A DNA stretch of 64,000 nucleotides, from positions 5,668,802 through 5,732,801 of the forward strand of contig JACDOX010000023.1 of assembly GCA_014549065.1 (NCBI GenBank), in the 5' to 3' direction. A model generated the notes under the pieces. The model ran no database searches and was not told the origin of the DNA. It saw only the letters and a list, made by a program, of their open reading frames with translations. Numbering within the stretch: the first letter of the stretch is position 1; each line of letters starts with the position of its first letter. The position numbers were made by a program, and so were the translations under genes. The DNA is from Cardinalis cardinalis. Its lineage: Eukaryota > Chordata > Aves > Passeriformes > Cardinalidae. Positions 11,582 to 25,100 of this stretch are shown here, one piece after another.

Positions 11582-14500
11582 GCTAGAAAATACTCCAGGC
11601 CAGAGTGCTTGTCCTGCATGTAGAATCCAGTTTGAGGCTTGTAGCATCAAATCTGCATCTCCTGAGCATGAGATGCTCCAAAGTCCATCAGGCAATTTGC
11701 CCTGTTTTTACTACCAGCTGAGTGGTACATGCAAACATTTTATCTCAAGAATTGCTACACTAATATGTAAATCTGACAAAGTTGGCCAAAAAACATCAGG
11801 AGCCTTGTTAGCTTCCATAGGCTTTCCTGAGTGCCTGCTGGTACTGCAGATAGACATCAGTGTTAAAATTCAGGACACTTTAGTGCTCTCTGGGTGCAAA
11901 TTTCTGCCAGGATTGGCAAGTTACTGTGATCTTTTGGACATTCTGGGAAATGGTTTCAGGAATGGCCAAGAATAAATATACATGGAGGTCTCAAGCCCTG
12001 CAAAAAAAAGGCCTGCATGGAGGTGTGTGCTTGAACTGAACGCAGATGGATGTTTCCTGATGGCTCTGCAGACATACCTGGGTTATGGCTGATACATGAA
12101 TTTGTCTCTCAGAGGCTGCTGAAACAGAGACTTATTTGTAATAAGGCTGCTTAATTTCACATGTAAGTGGACTCTCAGCATAAATAAAACCATTGAGATA
12201 GGGCAAAATCAGAGAAAGACCAGATTTAGAATTGCACTAAACTAGGTGTCCTGATTTTAGCTGGGACAATCTTGCTCTTAGAAGCTGGTACATTGCTGTG
12301 TTTTGGATTTAGTATGAGAATAATGTTGATAACACCCCGATGTTTTGGTTCTTGCTGAGTAGTGCTTGCTCTGTGTCAAGGGCTTTTCAGTTTCCCATGC
12401 TCTGCCAGTGCAGAGGTGCACAAGAAGCTGGGAGGGCACACAGCCAGGACAGCTGATCTGAATCTCTTTGATCTGAACAAAGGGATATTCCAAACCACAG
12501 AACATCATGCNCAGTATCTAAACTGGGGGGACTTGTGTGCACAACTGTGCTGTGCATCACTTGTTTGTCTTGGGGGTGAATTCTCTCCCTCTCTCTGTCT
12601 CCTGTCATTGCAATTATTCATGTTGTTGTTATGAGTAAGAGTTTATTTTACTTTATTTCCATAATTTAGTTGTTCTTTTACCTTGTTTACCTTTTGTCCC
12701 CCCCAATTTTCCTTCACATCCTGCATGGGGGTGAGAGGAGGTGAGAGAGCAGCTGTGTGGTAGTTAGTTGCCATCTGTGCTTACACTACAACACAAAGCT
12801 ACAGAAGAATCCCATTCTTTCAGTCAGGAACTTCAGACAGCTCACGCCTCTCATCTTCAGAGAAGTTGAATTACAATTATTTTAATTTTGGTCTTTGATT
12901 TATTGCATAACTTTTAACATTTCAAGGTAGGATGTTGCCTTTTTAATCTAGCAGAGAAATAAATAAAATAATTCTGGCCTACCTGTTGATCTGGAGATTA
13001 CAGTGATGAAATACATTAAGATGTTTTAATATATGTTGTTGGCCTCTGAAGAAAATGGCAAGTAGAATTTTAAAAAATCAATAAAACCAGAAACTACCAT
13101 TTTTTATGATTTTTTTTTCTAGTGACAAAAACATTTAAATAATAATATACAGTAAATCAACAGTCTGGGGTTTTTTTCCCAAGTCTATAAGAAAAAACTG
13201 GGTGCTGTTAGGCCTTATCAGAGGACAAAATAGTGCTGACAGTAGACTTGTGTGGGTGAAATCAGAGCTGAGGCAGAGAAGTCAGATATAAAAACTGCAG
13301 ATTTTGTCTGTTGTTTTATCTTCTACTGCTTTGTTATGCCAATAAAAGAAGCACCCCGTATTGGAGGGGGAGGAGGATGATATCAGTGTTTTCTCAGAGA
13401 CATAGCCTTTAAGGTTAAATATCAGCAGAACACTAATCCAAGACACTATTATTCCTTGCAGGCTTGAAATAATTCAACAGCCCTGACTGTACGGAATGCC
13501 ACAGGAACAGAGAGCTAAAGCAGGAATTTGGTCTATAAAAATGCAGAACATAAAAACATCAGCATTCTGAGTAAGCAGTTCACAGGGTTATTATGAAAGC
13601 TTTAGTTCCCCTCCTGTAAGGGAAAATAGCTAAGTTTTTAAGAGGAAATGGAGGCAAATGTATTTTTGAATTAATTATTTAACTAAAAAAATTTGCTGTA
13701 AGTGGGGAGAGATATGTCTTCATACTTTTATNATCGTTTCTATTCAATTGGTTTTAGTAAAGCATTTTTTGACTACAGTCTGTTGTCTTCAAGTCTTCTG
13801 GCTAACTAGGTAATACTTACCAAGAGGAGAATAGTTAAACATGAGATACGTGCAGATAAAATCCATTACTAATTTGCTAAATGACATTTAGCATCAGAGA
13901 GACTATTCTTCAGATCAGAGAAAAAAATGGTATATTTTAGATTAAAGAAGAAATATTGTTTGCACCCTTGGGAAGGCTTCACTGAAAAACCTGATAATTA
14001 AGAGTGCAGAATTTCTGGTTTCTGTTTGATAGTCATTTTAACCTGTCTGCTCACTTCAAAGTAAATCTGCATACAGGTGTCAATAGGTGAGCATGGACTG
14101 ACAGCCAGCAGTTGCTGAAATGCCACCAGCTACTCTCTAAAGCTATCTGAGCCTGTCACATCTTGACTGTGAACTGAAGTGAAAATGGCTGAACAGGAAA
14201 AACATTTTTCATCAGAGTGAGCATTTTCCAGTAACCTTCGTGATTAGACCTCCAAAGAAATAAATACTAAAGCCGTGCATGAAGGACAGGCGCTCCTGTT
14301 TGCTTCGTGATGTGAGCTCTGCTGCCTGGGCAGTGTGAGCAGGCTGCTCCTCCCAGTGAAACAGGGTCTTTAAAGCTCTCTTTGAAAGCTCTGCTGTGCA
14401 GCCAGGGAAGCAACGTGCCATGGATTACAATAAACCTGCCCCCACCCCACCTCCGCTCAGAACATGGTCAGCGCAGCAGATTTTTTTTTAAAAAAATTAA

Positions 14501-17500
14501 ATCAATCTGGATAGTTCAGGCTCTTGAACTATGTATTTGCTAGATAAACATTTGTGGTAGATTAGAACACCAAGTATTTTATTTCTTGTTATTTCTCGCG
14601 GCGCTGTTTGTTGTTTTACTGCTCTGACAAAAAAGCGTGCTCCGTGGGAAGGCATGCCTTGCATTTATGCTGACTTCACCCAGGAACCCTCCCTGGTTCC
14701 AGTGTTTACCTCGTGCCCAAATAAAGCACATCCAGGTTTGAACTCTTGTCANTTGGATTCAGCCAGAAAGGAAAAAAACAAGGGGCTTGGGCCTGCTCAT
14801 GCTCAGAGCTGTGGCTTATTTAGGCTCTCGAGCTGTGTGCAGTGTATTTTCTGGAAGGTGTTGTCAGGTTGTCGCAGTTATAAAAAGTGGAAGAGGACAC
14901 ACATTATACTGTTTGTCTACTTTGCAGCTTGAGAATTGTCACCTGTGCTTGCTGTTCCTTTTTTCCCCTTGTTCTGCTTTGTCTTGGGTTTTCTTGTGGT
15001 TTTGCTTGAGTTTTGGTTTCTGATCTGGTGCAAGAAGCAGAAAATATCCATGTAGTGGGCTTGCCATGAAGGGATGCACTTTTCCACGCAATGGACAATG
15101 TCACAGTAGCACTCATTACTGTGGGATGTTGTAGAGGTCTAACATCTAAATGGATTCAAAAGGTTACAGAGGGTATGTCCACTCAGGGTGATTATGTGCA
15201 GAAACTTGATGTCACCTTGTCTCAGATGTTTCTGTATCTATATACTTTCAGAAGAAAGAAAGAATCTTTTGATATGTGCTGGTTTTGGAATGCTTTTCTG
15301 AACATCTATTGTTTGTCACTGAAGGAGACAAAATAATGGTCTGGGATGACTCTCTGGTCTGTCCAAATATGCCTCCTACATGGCATAAGCAGTAAGAACT
15401 ACAGGAGTACCTACCTGTTTTCTATGTCACTTTTCCTAATAATTTCCTGCGGTCTGCATGGGATAGCTTCTACCCAAACATGCTGCCCTCTGTAAATACT
15501 CTCNATTAAGTGCTCAGTTCCTGGGTCAAAGCTCAAGATTTAGGTGTAAAGATACCAAATGTCAGCAAGAGCAGGGCTGCTTCAAGAGAGAGAATGATGT
15601 GGGAGCAAAGGGTGGCACAAAAGGGCGGTCCCAAAAGATCAGGGGACATGGATGGGGTGCTCTTAGGGTCTATTAAGAGTTCCAGTCGTGGTGAGGTAAG
15701 CAAAATAACTCCAGCCATTGATGGAAGCTAATCAGGGGCAACAGGAGATAGGGCTGGACACACAACATAGGGCTTGAGGTTAATCCAGGAAATCCATTCA
15801 GCAAGTCAGGACGGTGAAGGACAAGGCCAGGTGTGGGTGCACCTACAGCACAGTTCTGGGCCCTGAGCTCCAATAAACCATGAGAAGTTGGCTGGGAGGA
15901 AGATCAAGGTGAAGGTGGTCATAATAAAGGTCAGCTGGTGGCTTAAGGCTGTTCACGGATTTGGTTCTTGGTGTCAGGTGCTGTATTGGGTTTCGGTTTT
16001 CTGGGGTGAGGGTTTACTATATTTTCTAACTGTTAGTAGGTTATTAGTATAAGTAGAGGTGACACATGAATCTCTGGTAAAATTTAAGGAAAGAGATCAA
16101 AAACTGAGTAAAAATTTCAGGGTATGTGCAACACTTTGGAAAGAGAAACAGGAGAATCCAAGCTTCGTGAGCAATTTTAGCAGACCAAGTTACTAGTGTC
16201 TCACTAATCAATAAAAGTTAACATATATTGTTAGGATAACAGGCAGAAGGAAGCCTGTAGTAAACAAATAATTTTACTCTCTGGGACTTTGAAGTCAACA
16301 ACTGTAGCAATAATAGGCAAACACTATTAAAAAAATGGAAGAAATAAACCAATGAAAACTGTAATCAATGCAGAGGGAATGTGCTAAGCCAAGTTCTAGC
16401 CTTATTTGCAGTCAATGGGTTTTTAGGAATGTGCAGTAGCTTAAATCAGAGTAAATTTGCCTTGTGTTTCAAAGATAGAACACTGCTGCGTATTTTGACA
16501 TAAATTTTAACACCCCACTTACCACCTAATAGAATAAGATGAACTTCTTTGTAATGAGCAGAATGGTTTATACATCTGCTGTAAAGCAAAAATAAGCTTC
16601 TGTCAAGTCCACTAAATGATTATTGATTTTTAAAATTTGTTTTGAAAAACTCATTTGCAAATTTCAGCCAGTTTCAGAGTCATGGTAAGTGTGTAACTTC
16701 TTGGATTTAAATCTTGATTGATTATGTCATCTGCACTGTATGCAGACCCTCTAAAATTCTTGTTTATTTATAAATATGAATTTGGCTCTGTCAGATGTAG
16801 GATTGTCTTGCAGAGGGAGATTGTGGTTTAGGGGATTTAGATACAAGACTGGGACCATTCTCTGGACCAGGCTGGCCTAAAATCAGGCTGCTGCTTTGCC
16901 AATACCTCAGCAAAAATGCATTGAATGAAGTAGAGCTGTAGAAACACAGAACTGTGTTTCTGACATTTATCCAGAAAATCTAAAGTTCTTCTGAAATGGA
17001 AATGCTCCAAATCTTGAGTTAATATTTTTTTTCAAATTGACTGTTTATTTTCATAGGAATTGATATTATGCTTTTCAGTCGCATAGGAATGTTGTATTTA
17101 CTATGCAAAGGTATAATAGCAACCNTTTAGACAAAATGAGTTCTGAGAATGGGCTAAGAATGAGGCATCCTTCTGGCAGAGAAACTGATCTTCTCATGAA
17201 TAATACTAAGCAGCATTCTTTCTTGAGTGCTTTAAAGTTCATTTACAGATTTTCTGTTATTTTTTTCTTTATAATGTGCAATTTAATCCTGACTTTTCAT
17301 GATGCTCAGGCAAAAATGCAGATACCATAGCACCAGTATAAGGAAGGAAACGAGAAAAAATAACAGTTTAATCATGATAGGCATCTCTCACATGATATAT
17401 AGAATAATAGGAAACCAACCATAAATTGACTTAAAGAGTAGGAATTAACTGCCAATTTAAAATCCCTGCCCCAATGCAGATATGAGGGTGAGCTCCATTA

Positions 17501-20500
17501 CTGCAGGCTGAGCAGAGAGGATGAAAAGGCAGATAGAAGCTGAGAATTACCTTCTCTATTTTTGGAGGGGCTGATGGAGGAAATGGGAATATAAATTAGT
17601 TTGATCAGTATTAGTGTATCAAAATTTGTATCTCTGTCTTAAATATATGGCATATCCAATAGTATTAGAGAAGGCCAGTTAGATTGTCTTGCTTGCTCAA
17701 TCTTGTTTCTCAGAAGATATGAATAATGGCTCGAATATATAGTTTATGAAGATCCCCTGATGCAATTTTCTTGTTTCACATAAGCATCCTTCAATTTCCT
17801 GTGCCACTTTAGTTCTAAAACATTATATTTCAAAGAATTTTCATATATTTTTCATAATATCATGATCAAGATTGGCTTAACAGATGAGATGTATTGACTG
17901 GCTAAGTGTGGAAAAAAATCCCAGAGCTGGTATCATGCACCAACTCTACTGCAGACTTTTAATCTTGCATGAATAATAACAATTAATGATTATCTGTGCC
18001 AAGAGAAAGCATATATTGTCAGTTTATGTAACAATCCACATTCCTGATGATTTACATACTCTAAATTTTTGCATCTATAGCTATTCTCTCTTCCCCTTTG
18101 TTATCCGCATACAAGACAGTTTCTCCTTTCCTCCGTCATTCTAATATGCCCAAGTAAATTATCCAAATGGAAAGTGACACTTTTTGTCTAATAGAGAAAC
18201 AGGCATTCAAAGTTTTCTTTGAGAATTTATACCCTGAAAATTGAATACTAACATTTTAAAGGAGAAAGGAAGAAAAAACTATTTCATAAGGCATGATAAA
18301 ATTGAAAATTTTCAGAGAATTTTTCTGGTGGGTGAAGAAAAGGAGAAAAGGCATTCTTTTTTTCAATGCCAAGTTGTGGTTACCTCAGAATTTTCCTTAC
18401 CCTAAAATTTTTTTGTGGAGTTTCTTTAGCTTCATCTCAAAACCACAGCCCCCAGTTATGCTGTGGGTGGGATGGAATAACAATTTAGATGCACCTACAC
18501 CACATTAAGCTCCTCCCCCACCTCCACAANTAGGACACTGAGTGACTTAGAACTCAACATTGAAAAGTACATAATAGGCACCAACATTCTCACTAGATTT
18601 CTTTAGGACCATGTGCTGAAACATCTCTGGAGACCTGTCGTTTGTTACCAATTCCTGCAAGGGTTTGAAATGAGCTAAAGCTGTGAACACCTGATTCCCT
18701 CACCCTCAGGTTGAACCAGCACCTTTGAGCTCAGTATTTGGGTCCCTGCATGGTTCATTAAGAAAAGTAGGCAACAAAACCATTATTTTTTAAAAGGCAA
18801 GATGCTCAGCAACCACCTAAACTAATCAAAAGAAACCACTTAAATAAAATGTGTCTTCCATCACTTAAAATACCACTTGCCTATCAGGAAATGACTGGTC
18901 CTTGTGCTTTTCATTACTGACTTCTTTTGCTAATATTGCCTTCCTTTTCATTTTATATGTGCAGATCCATTATTGACCCCCCTTTTCTGCCACAGTTGCT
19001 GGTTTTGTCACCACAACCTCCCTTCTCCAGAAAGGAATAAAACTAAGGGGGAACCCAGTCACAGGTCTGACTTGCATCATGGTTTGACATTTCATCAATG
19101 ATTTGGCTGAGCGTAGTGATCCTTACAAAGCTTAGTGGCTGCTGGTTTTATCTCTCCTTGGTTAAGAGTCTGTCTCCTTGGTTAAAAGGCTGNCAGCATG
19201 TGGGCTCACCAGCAGTGATGTTTTAGTCCTAAAGAAAGTTCCCTGATGCCACCAAATGAAGCATGTTCCTTGTGGGGACCATGGTTTTGGGAAATTTTAT
19301 TGCTGATTAAGTGAATCATGTTCCTCACTTCATGGGGAAATTTTGACTGCAACTAAACAATGCCAGATAGAGTTTTATTCAGAAATGTGCATTTTAACAA
19401 TTTCTATAACAATTTTTTCTTTCAAACAAGCAAATAGTTTGTTTCAAGCTCTGTGTATTATTTTGAACTCGAACTGTCAGATCCTATTTTGTGCACCTTC
19501 TACTTCATGGCAGAATAACCAAGCCTTGCCAAGAACTCACAAGCAGAACTGAGATCTGAGCAGAGAGCTGGGGGTTTGGATGGCTCTGACCCTGACCACG
19601 AGGGCATCAAAAGCAGCACTAGCAAACAAGGGGATAGTGGCAGAGCACTGATAATTTAATCCAGAGAAATATGTCTTTTATATTAGGGTATGTGAGTCTT
19701 TGTGTTAAAAAAAAAGAAGAAAAAAGAATCAGAACTGAGGGAGTAATACTTTCCTTAACAAAGGTGTCCTCATGGTGGGAAATAGAAGAGCAGAAGACTG
19801 TCATCCCCTTGTTTGCCTTGATGCCTGCTACAAAGAACTTGTCTATTGTCTCCTACACGATTTTAGAAAGAATAAACCCTTCTTAAGAGTATATTTTTAT
19901 AGTCTCAAGTCTATAACTTTGCTAAAAACCTTTTGGATCTGTGTACAGCTTTTTCCCAAACTTTCTTTCTTCAACATATCTTTTCCAAACATNTAACACT
20001 GAGACATCTGTGGCATTTTCTGCTGACAATAATTACAGCAAATCGCATAAAAACTTCTGCATAAAACCTTTATTTCTGAAGGGTATCAAATGTTGGCAGC
20101 TCAACCTCAGATTTGGGTATTTAAATCAGCCTTGAAAGAGTAATTTCATTACTAACATCAAGCCTTGGAACAGATTTGAAAGAAGAATAGCACTTCAGAG
20201 TGTGGAAGATGCCAGCAATTCAATTCTGTTCTATTATCCATGAGATAGAGTAAAAGAGTGGTCCTTTGAGTAGTAGGGTCAAATGCCTAATGAATGACCA
20301 GATGGGAGCTTGAAGGGTGCTTTCTACATGAGGGGCTTCTACTTTCTGTGCCTTGATTTAGACATGCAGTGATCATCTGGCACCACAGGACCCTTAGAAG
20401 TATGATTCTTCTTTGTGTGTCTGAAAGAAAAACTTTTAGGTGTTAAGGATATTTTAAGGCCAGATATCTACAACAGCAGGGCCAGAATGATTCTAGGTTA

Positions 20501-21944
20501 GATATCCAGGTGGACTGGAGAGTGCAGGACAGTAACTCCAACTGTGTCTAAAATCTGCTTCAGGCCCTGTTTAAACACCTACCTCTCCTTTTTTAAGCTC
20601 TGATTTTGATATTTTTTGCTTACTTTTCACACTAGTGAAATAAGTGTAACAGGGAATCTTTTCTACATCTATTTCATAGTGTTAATTCTTTAATGTAATT
20701 TTGTATTTGTACGACCTTAGATTTCAGTAGTAGGCTGTGGATGTCCTTCTGGTATATTAATATGCTATAAAGCAACAGCACATAAAATGAGAATAATTAA
20801 CATTTTCCACCAATTATTAAATTTCATCTAAATTAAATACAGTTTTAACAATGAAGTACTATTTCACCTTATCCATATTTTAATATAAGTATGAAATATT
20901 AGCACCCCCAAGGCAAAGCAGCTCCTGTAATTTAAGCCACTTCAGNAAAAAAACCCAAAAAACCTGCTAAAATATTCTTCCAGGGTAATTTCCTAGGTTA
21001 AAAATATACAGTTATAACTTATCTATAGCAGTGTGCATTAAATNAAATATACTGTTAATGAAAACAACCACCACTGCTTTCACAAGCACCACTCCTGCTC
21101 CTGTTAGAACTTGCTCCTGTGGTCCATGGATGAGTACTTCAGGGAGACACTGTTGAAGCACAGAGTCAGGGTTAAGGCTGGGAAGAGAGAGCAAACCTAC
21201 AGCTCCAAGTGGTGCTGGATTACACAGGGGTGACAAAGGATGCTGTGGACTGCAAAAACAATGCTCCTCAGACAGCTTGGCGCAGACCATGATGCTGTTC
21301 CTTGGCTAAGGCTTGATCAAAGCCTAGCCCTTGCTTTTGAGGAAATAATTGGGTAGCTGCAAAGTCAAGAGCTTCAGGTGGTGTAGAGCTGGAAGGAGCC
21401 TGGCAAAGGAGAGCACAGGCTCCTGTAAGAGCTCTCCCCTGCCACTGGCCTCTGCTTGTCACTGCTGTGGGTCTTGGGGCAAGGCTGTCCAAGAGACACT
21501 GAGCACTTGGGGCTGCTGAAAGACAGAGAAAGCTGCAAGGTTTGCTCACTGAAGACTAAGTGTGGCCTTGGCAAAGCCTCTGACACAGCCTAGAGCTTGG
21601 GCCGTGTTGTGGCTGGGGTGCAGGGATGGCCACGCTGCTGTGGGAGCTGGGCTGAAATAGGGGCTGCCAAAGAATGTTTAGGGGACAGAAGGATTCCCCC
21701 TAGGAGCTGCTCATGTGGACCGTGGCTGGCTGTTCTGAGATAAGCCAAGGCCAAGGGTGTTTGTTAGAGTTTAGAGTTAGAACAAGGACAAAGCTGAGAG
21801 TTTCAGGTAGCGTGGGGCTGCCAGAGTTCTCCCCATAATTCCAATGCACCATTGCTGGGCTATAGTTATATGTCTGTAATATGTACCTACCACGAGAGTG
21901 CTTAAAATAAGAATTATTTAAGTTGGTGGGGAAATTTACTATTA

Positions 21945-22130
21945 TATGGGGTTGGTTAGTTGGTATTTTCTTGGGTCTTTATCTTTTCTGTTTTGGTTAG
22001 GTTTGGTTTCCTGGGGTTAGGTTTTTTGTTGCGGTTTCTTTTGTGTGTTTGAGGGGTTTTTTTGTTTGTTTGTTTGTTTGTTTGTTTGTTTTTGGGGGGG
22101 GTTGGTTTGTTTGGGTTTGGATTTTTTTGA
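21945..22130 (+). repeat. T/G-rich low-complexity block with (TTTG)7
   Basis: On the plus strand this stretch is almost entirely T and G. Seven uninterrupted TTTG units lie at 22,061-22,088 and an 8-base G run at 22,094-22,101. Clusters of GG and GGG doublets occur from 21,948 (GGGGTTGGTTAGTTGG) to about 22,120. The 64-codon minus-strand frame across it (Asn/Lys/Thr/Pro only) is a by-product of the composition. Confidence 0.85.
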
Positions 22131-25100
22131 AAATAACACAAGTACTCCAATAGTTCAAAACATATTTTTCAATTCTTGTATTCTTGTTTTTATCAAGCTA
22201 GAAGACTCTAGAGGAGGGAAAAAATATGGATATTGCAAAATAGGGTATTTCTTTCTGGAACTGAAATATTAAATAATGAAACCCATAGTAAAATGTGACG
22301 AAAGGCCCTTTGATTTTCATAACTTATGTACATGGTATTCTGTGGTATTCAGCATCTATATAGTTGAAAAATGTATAAGAATATTTTCAAAAAAATATAA
22401 GTCTTAAGTTGCACCAGTGTAGTTCTGTGTGTGGAGTCAGGGGGAGGAAAAGTGATAGTAAATAAGAACTTTANAAGTTATTGAAGGACCTGTCACTTCT
22501 CAATTCACATAAATTGGTCTACAGAGAAACACTCACCACAGTAATACTCCTTAATTCCATCCTTTTCCATCTTGTCTAAAGCCAGGTCAATTGCTGGAGA
22601 TTATCGAGAGGGACTTTGCAAAGTGAGTACTGATGATGCATTTTGTAGGTCTGGAAGTGGATTTCTTTCTTTAAATCTCCTGTCCAAAGCAAGTATTTTA
22701 TTAGGAATTGGGTCTCCTGTGAGAGGATCAAAACCATCAGTTCACCTGTCTGCATTTCTTGTGACAATACTTAATGTCTAGTGCGTGAAATAAGTTTGGC
22801 CTTCAGTACGGGCTTGGCCAGAGGCACAGAAAGGCTGTGGAGTGGCTGCTGTTGTTAATTTATCCTGTGGGACAAGAGGCAGCATGGCCAGAGATACAAT
22901 TTTTTGTCTCTATCTTTTCCCAAGTGTAACCCCTCCCTCCCCACCCAGGATAAAGAGACAAGGATTCTAATCCACCCTAAGTGAACACTTCATGGANAAG
23001 TCCTTAATCTCTGTTCTTGTGTCTAAACATAAAGTCTTGTTTTGACATTCTGAAACTACTGGGTAAGACCTGAAGACCAAAATTAGCTTCAGTTCATGTG
23101 CTTTTCCTGAATGACAAGAAAGAAAGGTGAAGGAAAGAGGAGGCACAGGCAGGATTAATTACATTTTTCGTTTGTTGTAATTCCTTGCCTGGGAGAAACT
23201 TATCNAGCAAAGTATTTAATGCATTTTTCAGAGACAACAAAGGCTTGCAAACAGCATGTCCTCTTGGCTACAATTCCCTCTCAGTTCCCCTTCTCCTTCC
23301 TGAAGACCAGAGGCAGGTAAAAGTAAAAATACTTGTAAATAACAAATTCCCCCAGTGTGCGCAGGGTGANTCCACCCTCTGCAGTAACGCCAGCAATCCT
23401 TCATTATTTTCTAAGGATGTATCTTATCAAAATAGCTGGCATATGTTTAAATTCTACCAGAATTTTTACAGACCAGCNCACTGTGGAGAGAAAAGTGGGA
23501 GCACTTCTTTGCACACTGACAGTGTGTGTTGTCAGCTGACATTTGGGCAGTTTAACCCATGACCAGCTATGGATACAGACATAAATTGCTTTATCCCCAA
23601 GCCAAAAAAGACTTTGTCTTCAATTACTAAAAGGCATGTCTGTGTAGACATGGCAAGCAGGTTTAAAAGGAATATAGGCTAAAGCCAAGGAGATTCCCAG
23701 GCTTGTGCTGCTATCTGGTGGTGCTGTCTACCCCAAGGTAGCAGACTGGAAGCAAGGGTTTCCTACCCGGCCCAGTGAAGTAAGNGTGCTCATTCCTGCT
23801 GTCCCAAAGGCAGAATCCATCACAATAGTTATAATATCATGTCAGATGACATCTGATCCTTGGTTGTGTGTGTAGCGGTCAGCAGCCTCAAGGGTGAGAT
23901 GTGAGCTTTCAATCAGAAGCACAGATTTTTCTTCTTGCTTCAGTGCAATGTTATGAGAAAAAATTTCTGATGCATTCAGATAATCTTTGGTGAGTAGAGG
24001 ACTCCAAAGCCACATCAGAAATCTAATCTTTCCTGCCTTCTTCCATTCCTCTCAATCTAGCACTTATCTCCCAGTGCAGCTGTGCACTGATCCCTGCTCC
24101 TCAGTGGCCAGCACAGATGTGATTTTTGTGCTCGTGCTGCTCTTAGGTGTGCTGCTCATGGCAAATTCTGGACTGGCTGGGTGTAAATCCCTGCTGTGCC
24201 CCCAGATTTGGTGTTTCCTCTCCTCGGGCTTTTTCATTTCAAAGTGTAAGAGATGTCTGTTGTAGCAGGTGTCCCTTCACTAGAGCTGTGAGAGAGAAGG
24301 AGGAAATATAGAGTTTTGAAAGATAATTTCTGTGCCAATGTACTCAAAAAACACTAAGAATCACTTGGAACTGGGAAGGGGAGGNTTGAAGAGTCAGGAT
24401 CTAAAATAACATCAAGCAGATACCCTGAGAAGCAAGGAGGACATGGGTTGTCACTCAGAAGATCAGGCAGCAAAAAGGCATTCTGCCTTGATGTTACAAA
24501 AGCCAGATGGCTTCTCATGAATGCCATACATATTACTTAAACTCAGCTTCTTCAACTGATGAACTGCGTTAATACACAGTAGCTAGTCTAATGATATTTT
24601 TGAGGATGGAAGTGTGATAAAAATTATGAGCATGCAAACTCCTAGATTGGTTCAAATTATTTTTTATAACTTTTCACAGTCTAAGCTTCTGTCAAGTTTA
24701 GTTTCATTGCTTCTAAAAATTATCTTCTAGACTGGAGTGCTAAAATGGGGAAAGCTGTCAGGGAAGGAGAAATTTCTGCTATTCAGTTCCCTATTCTTTT
24801 CTAAACAAGTTTTATTTATTCTGCTGGAACTCAGGTCATTTCATTTTGAGGGTCTGGGGCATGCATTTGTTATGACACTGAAAACACCTCATATATGATG
24901 AAAGACTCCCTCTAGATTCCCCAAATATCTTGAATAATGTTTTTTTTTGTTGTTATGAATCTTTACTCACACTGAAAAACTCATGGTAAATTCATAAAGA
25001 ACTGTTTCCCATTTTCCAAATTTATGTAGATATAAATCTAATAAGAGCCACAATAAAAAAGAAACATTACTTTCATTTTATTAATTGTGGTATTTGGAGA

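Noticed and set aside
19050..19140. Possible CR1 fragment (CATCAATGATTTGGCTGAG resembles a CR1 ORF2 motif)
   Set aside because: Only one short motif matches and the flanks do not align clearly, so it is too weak to call.
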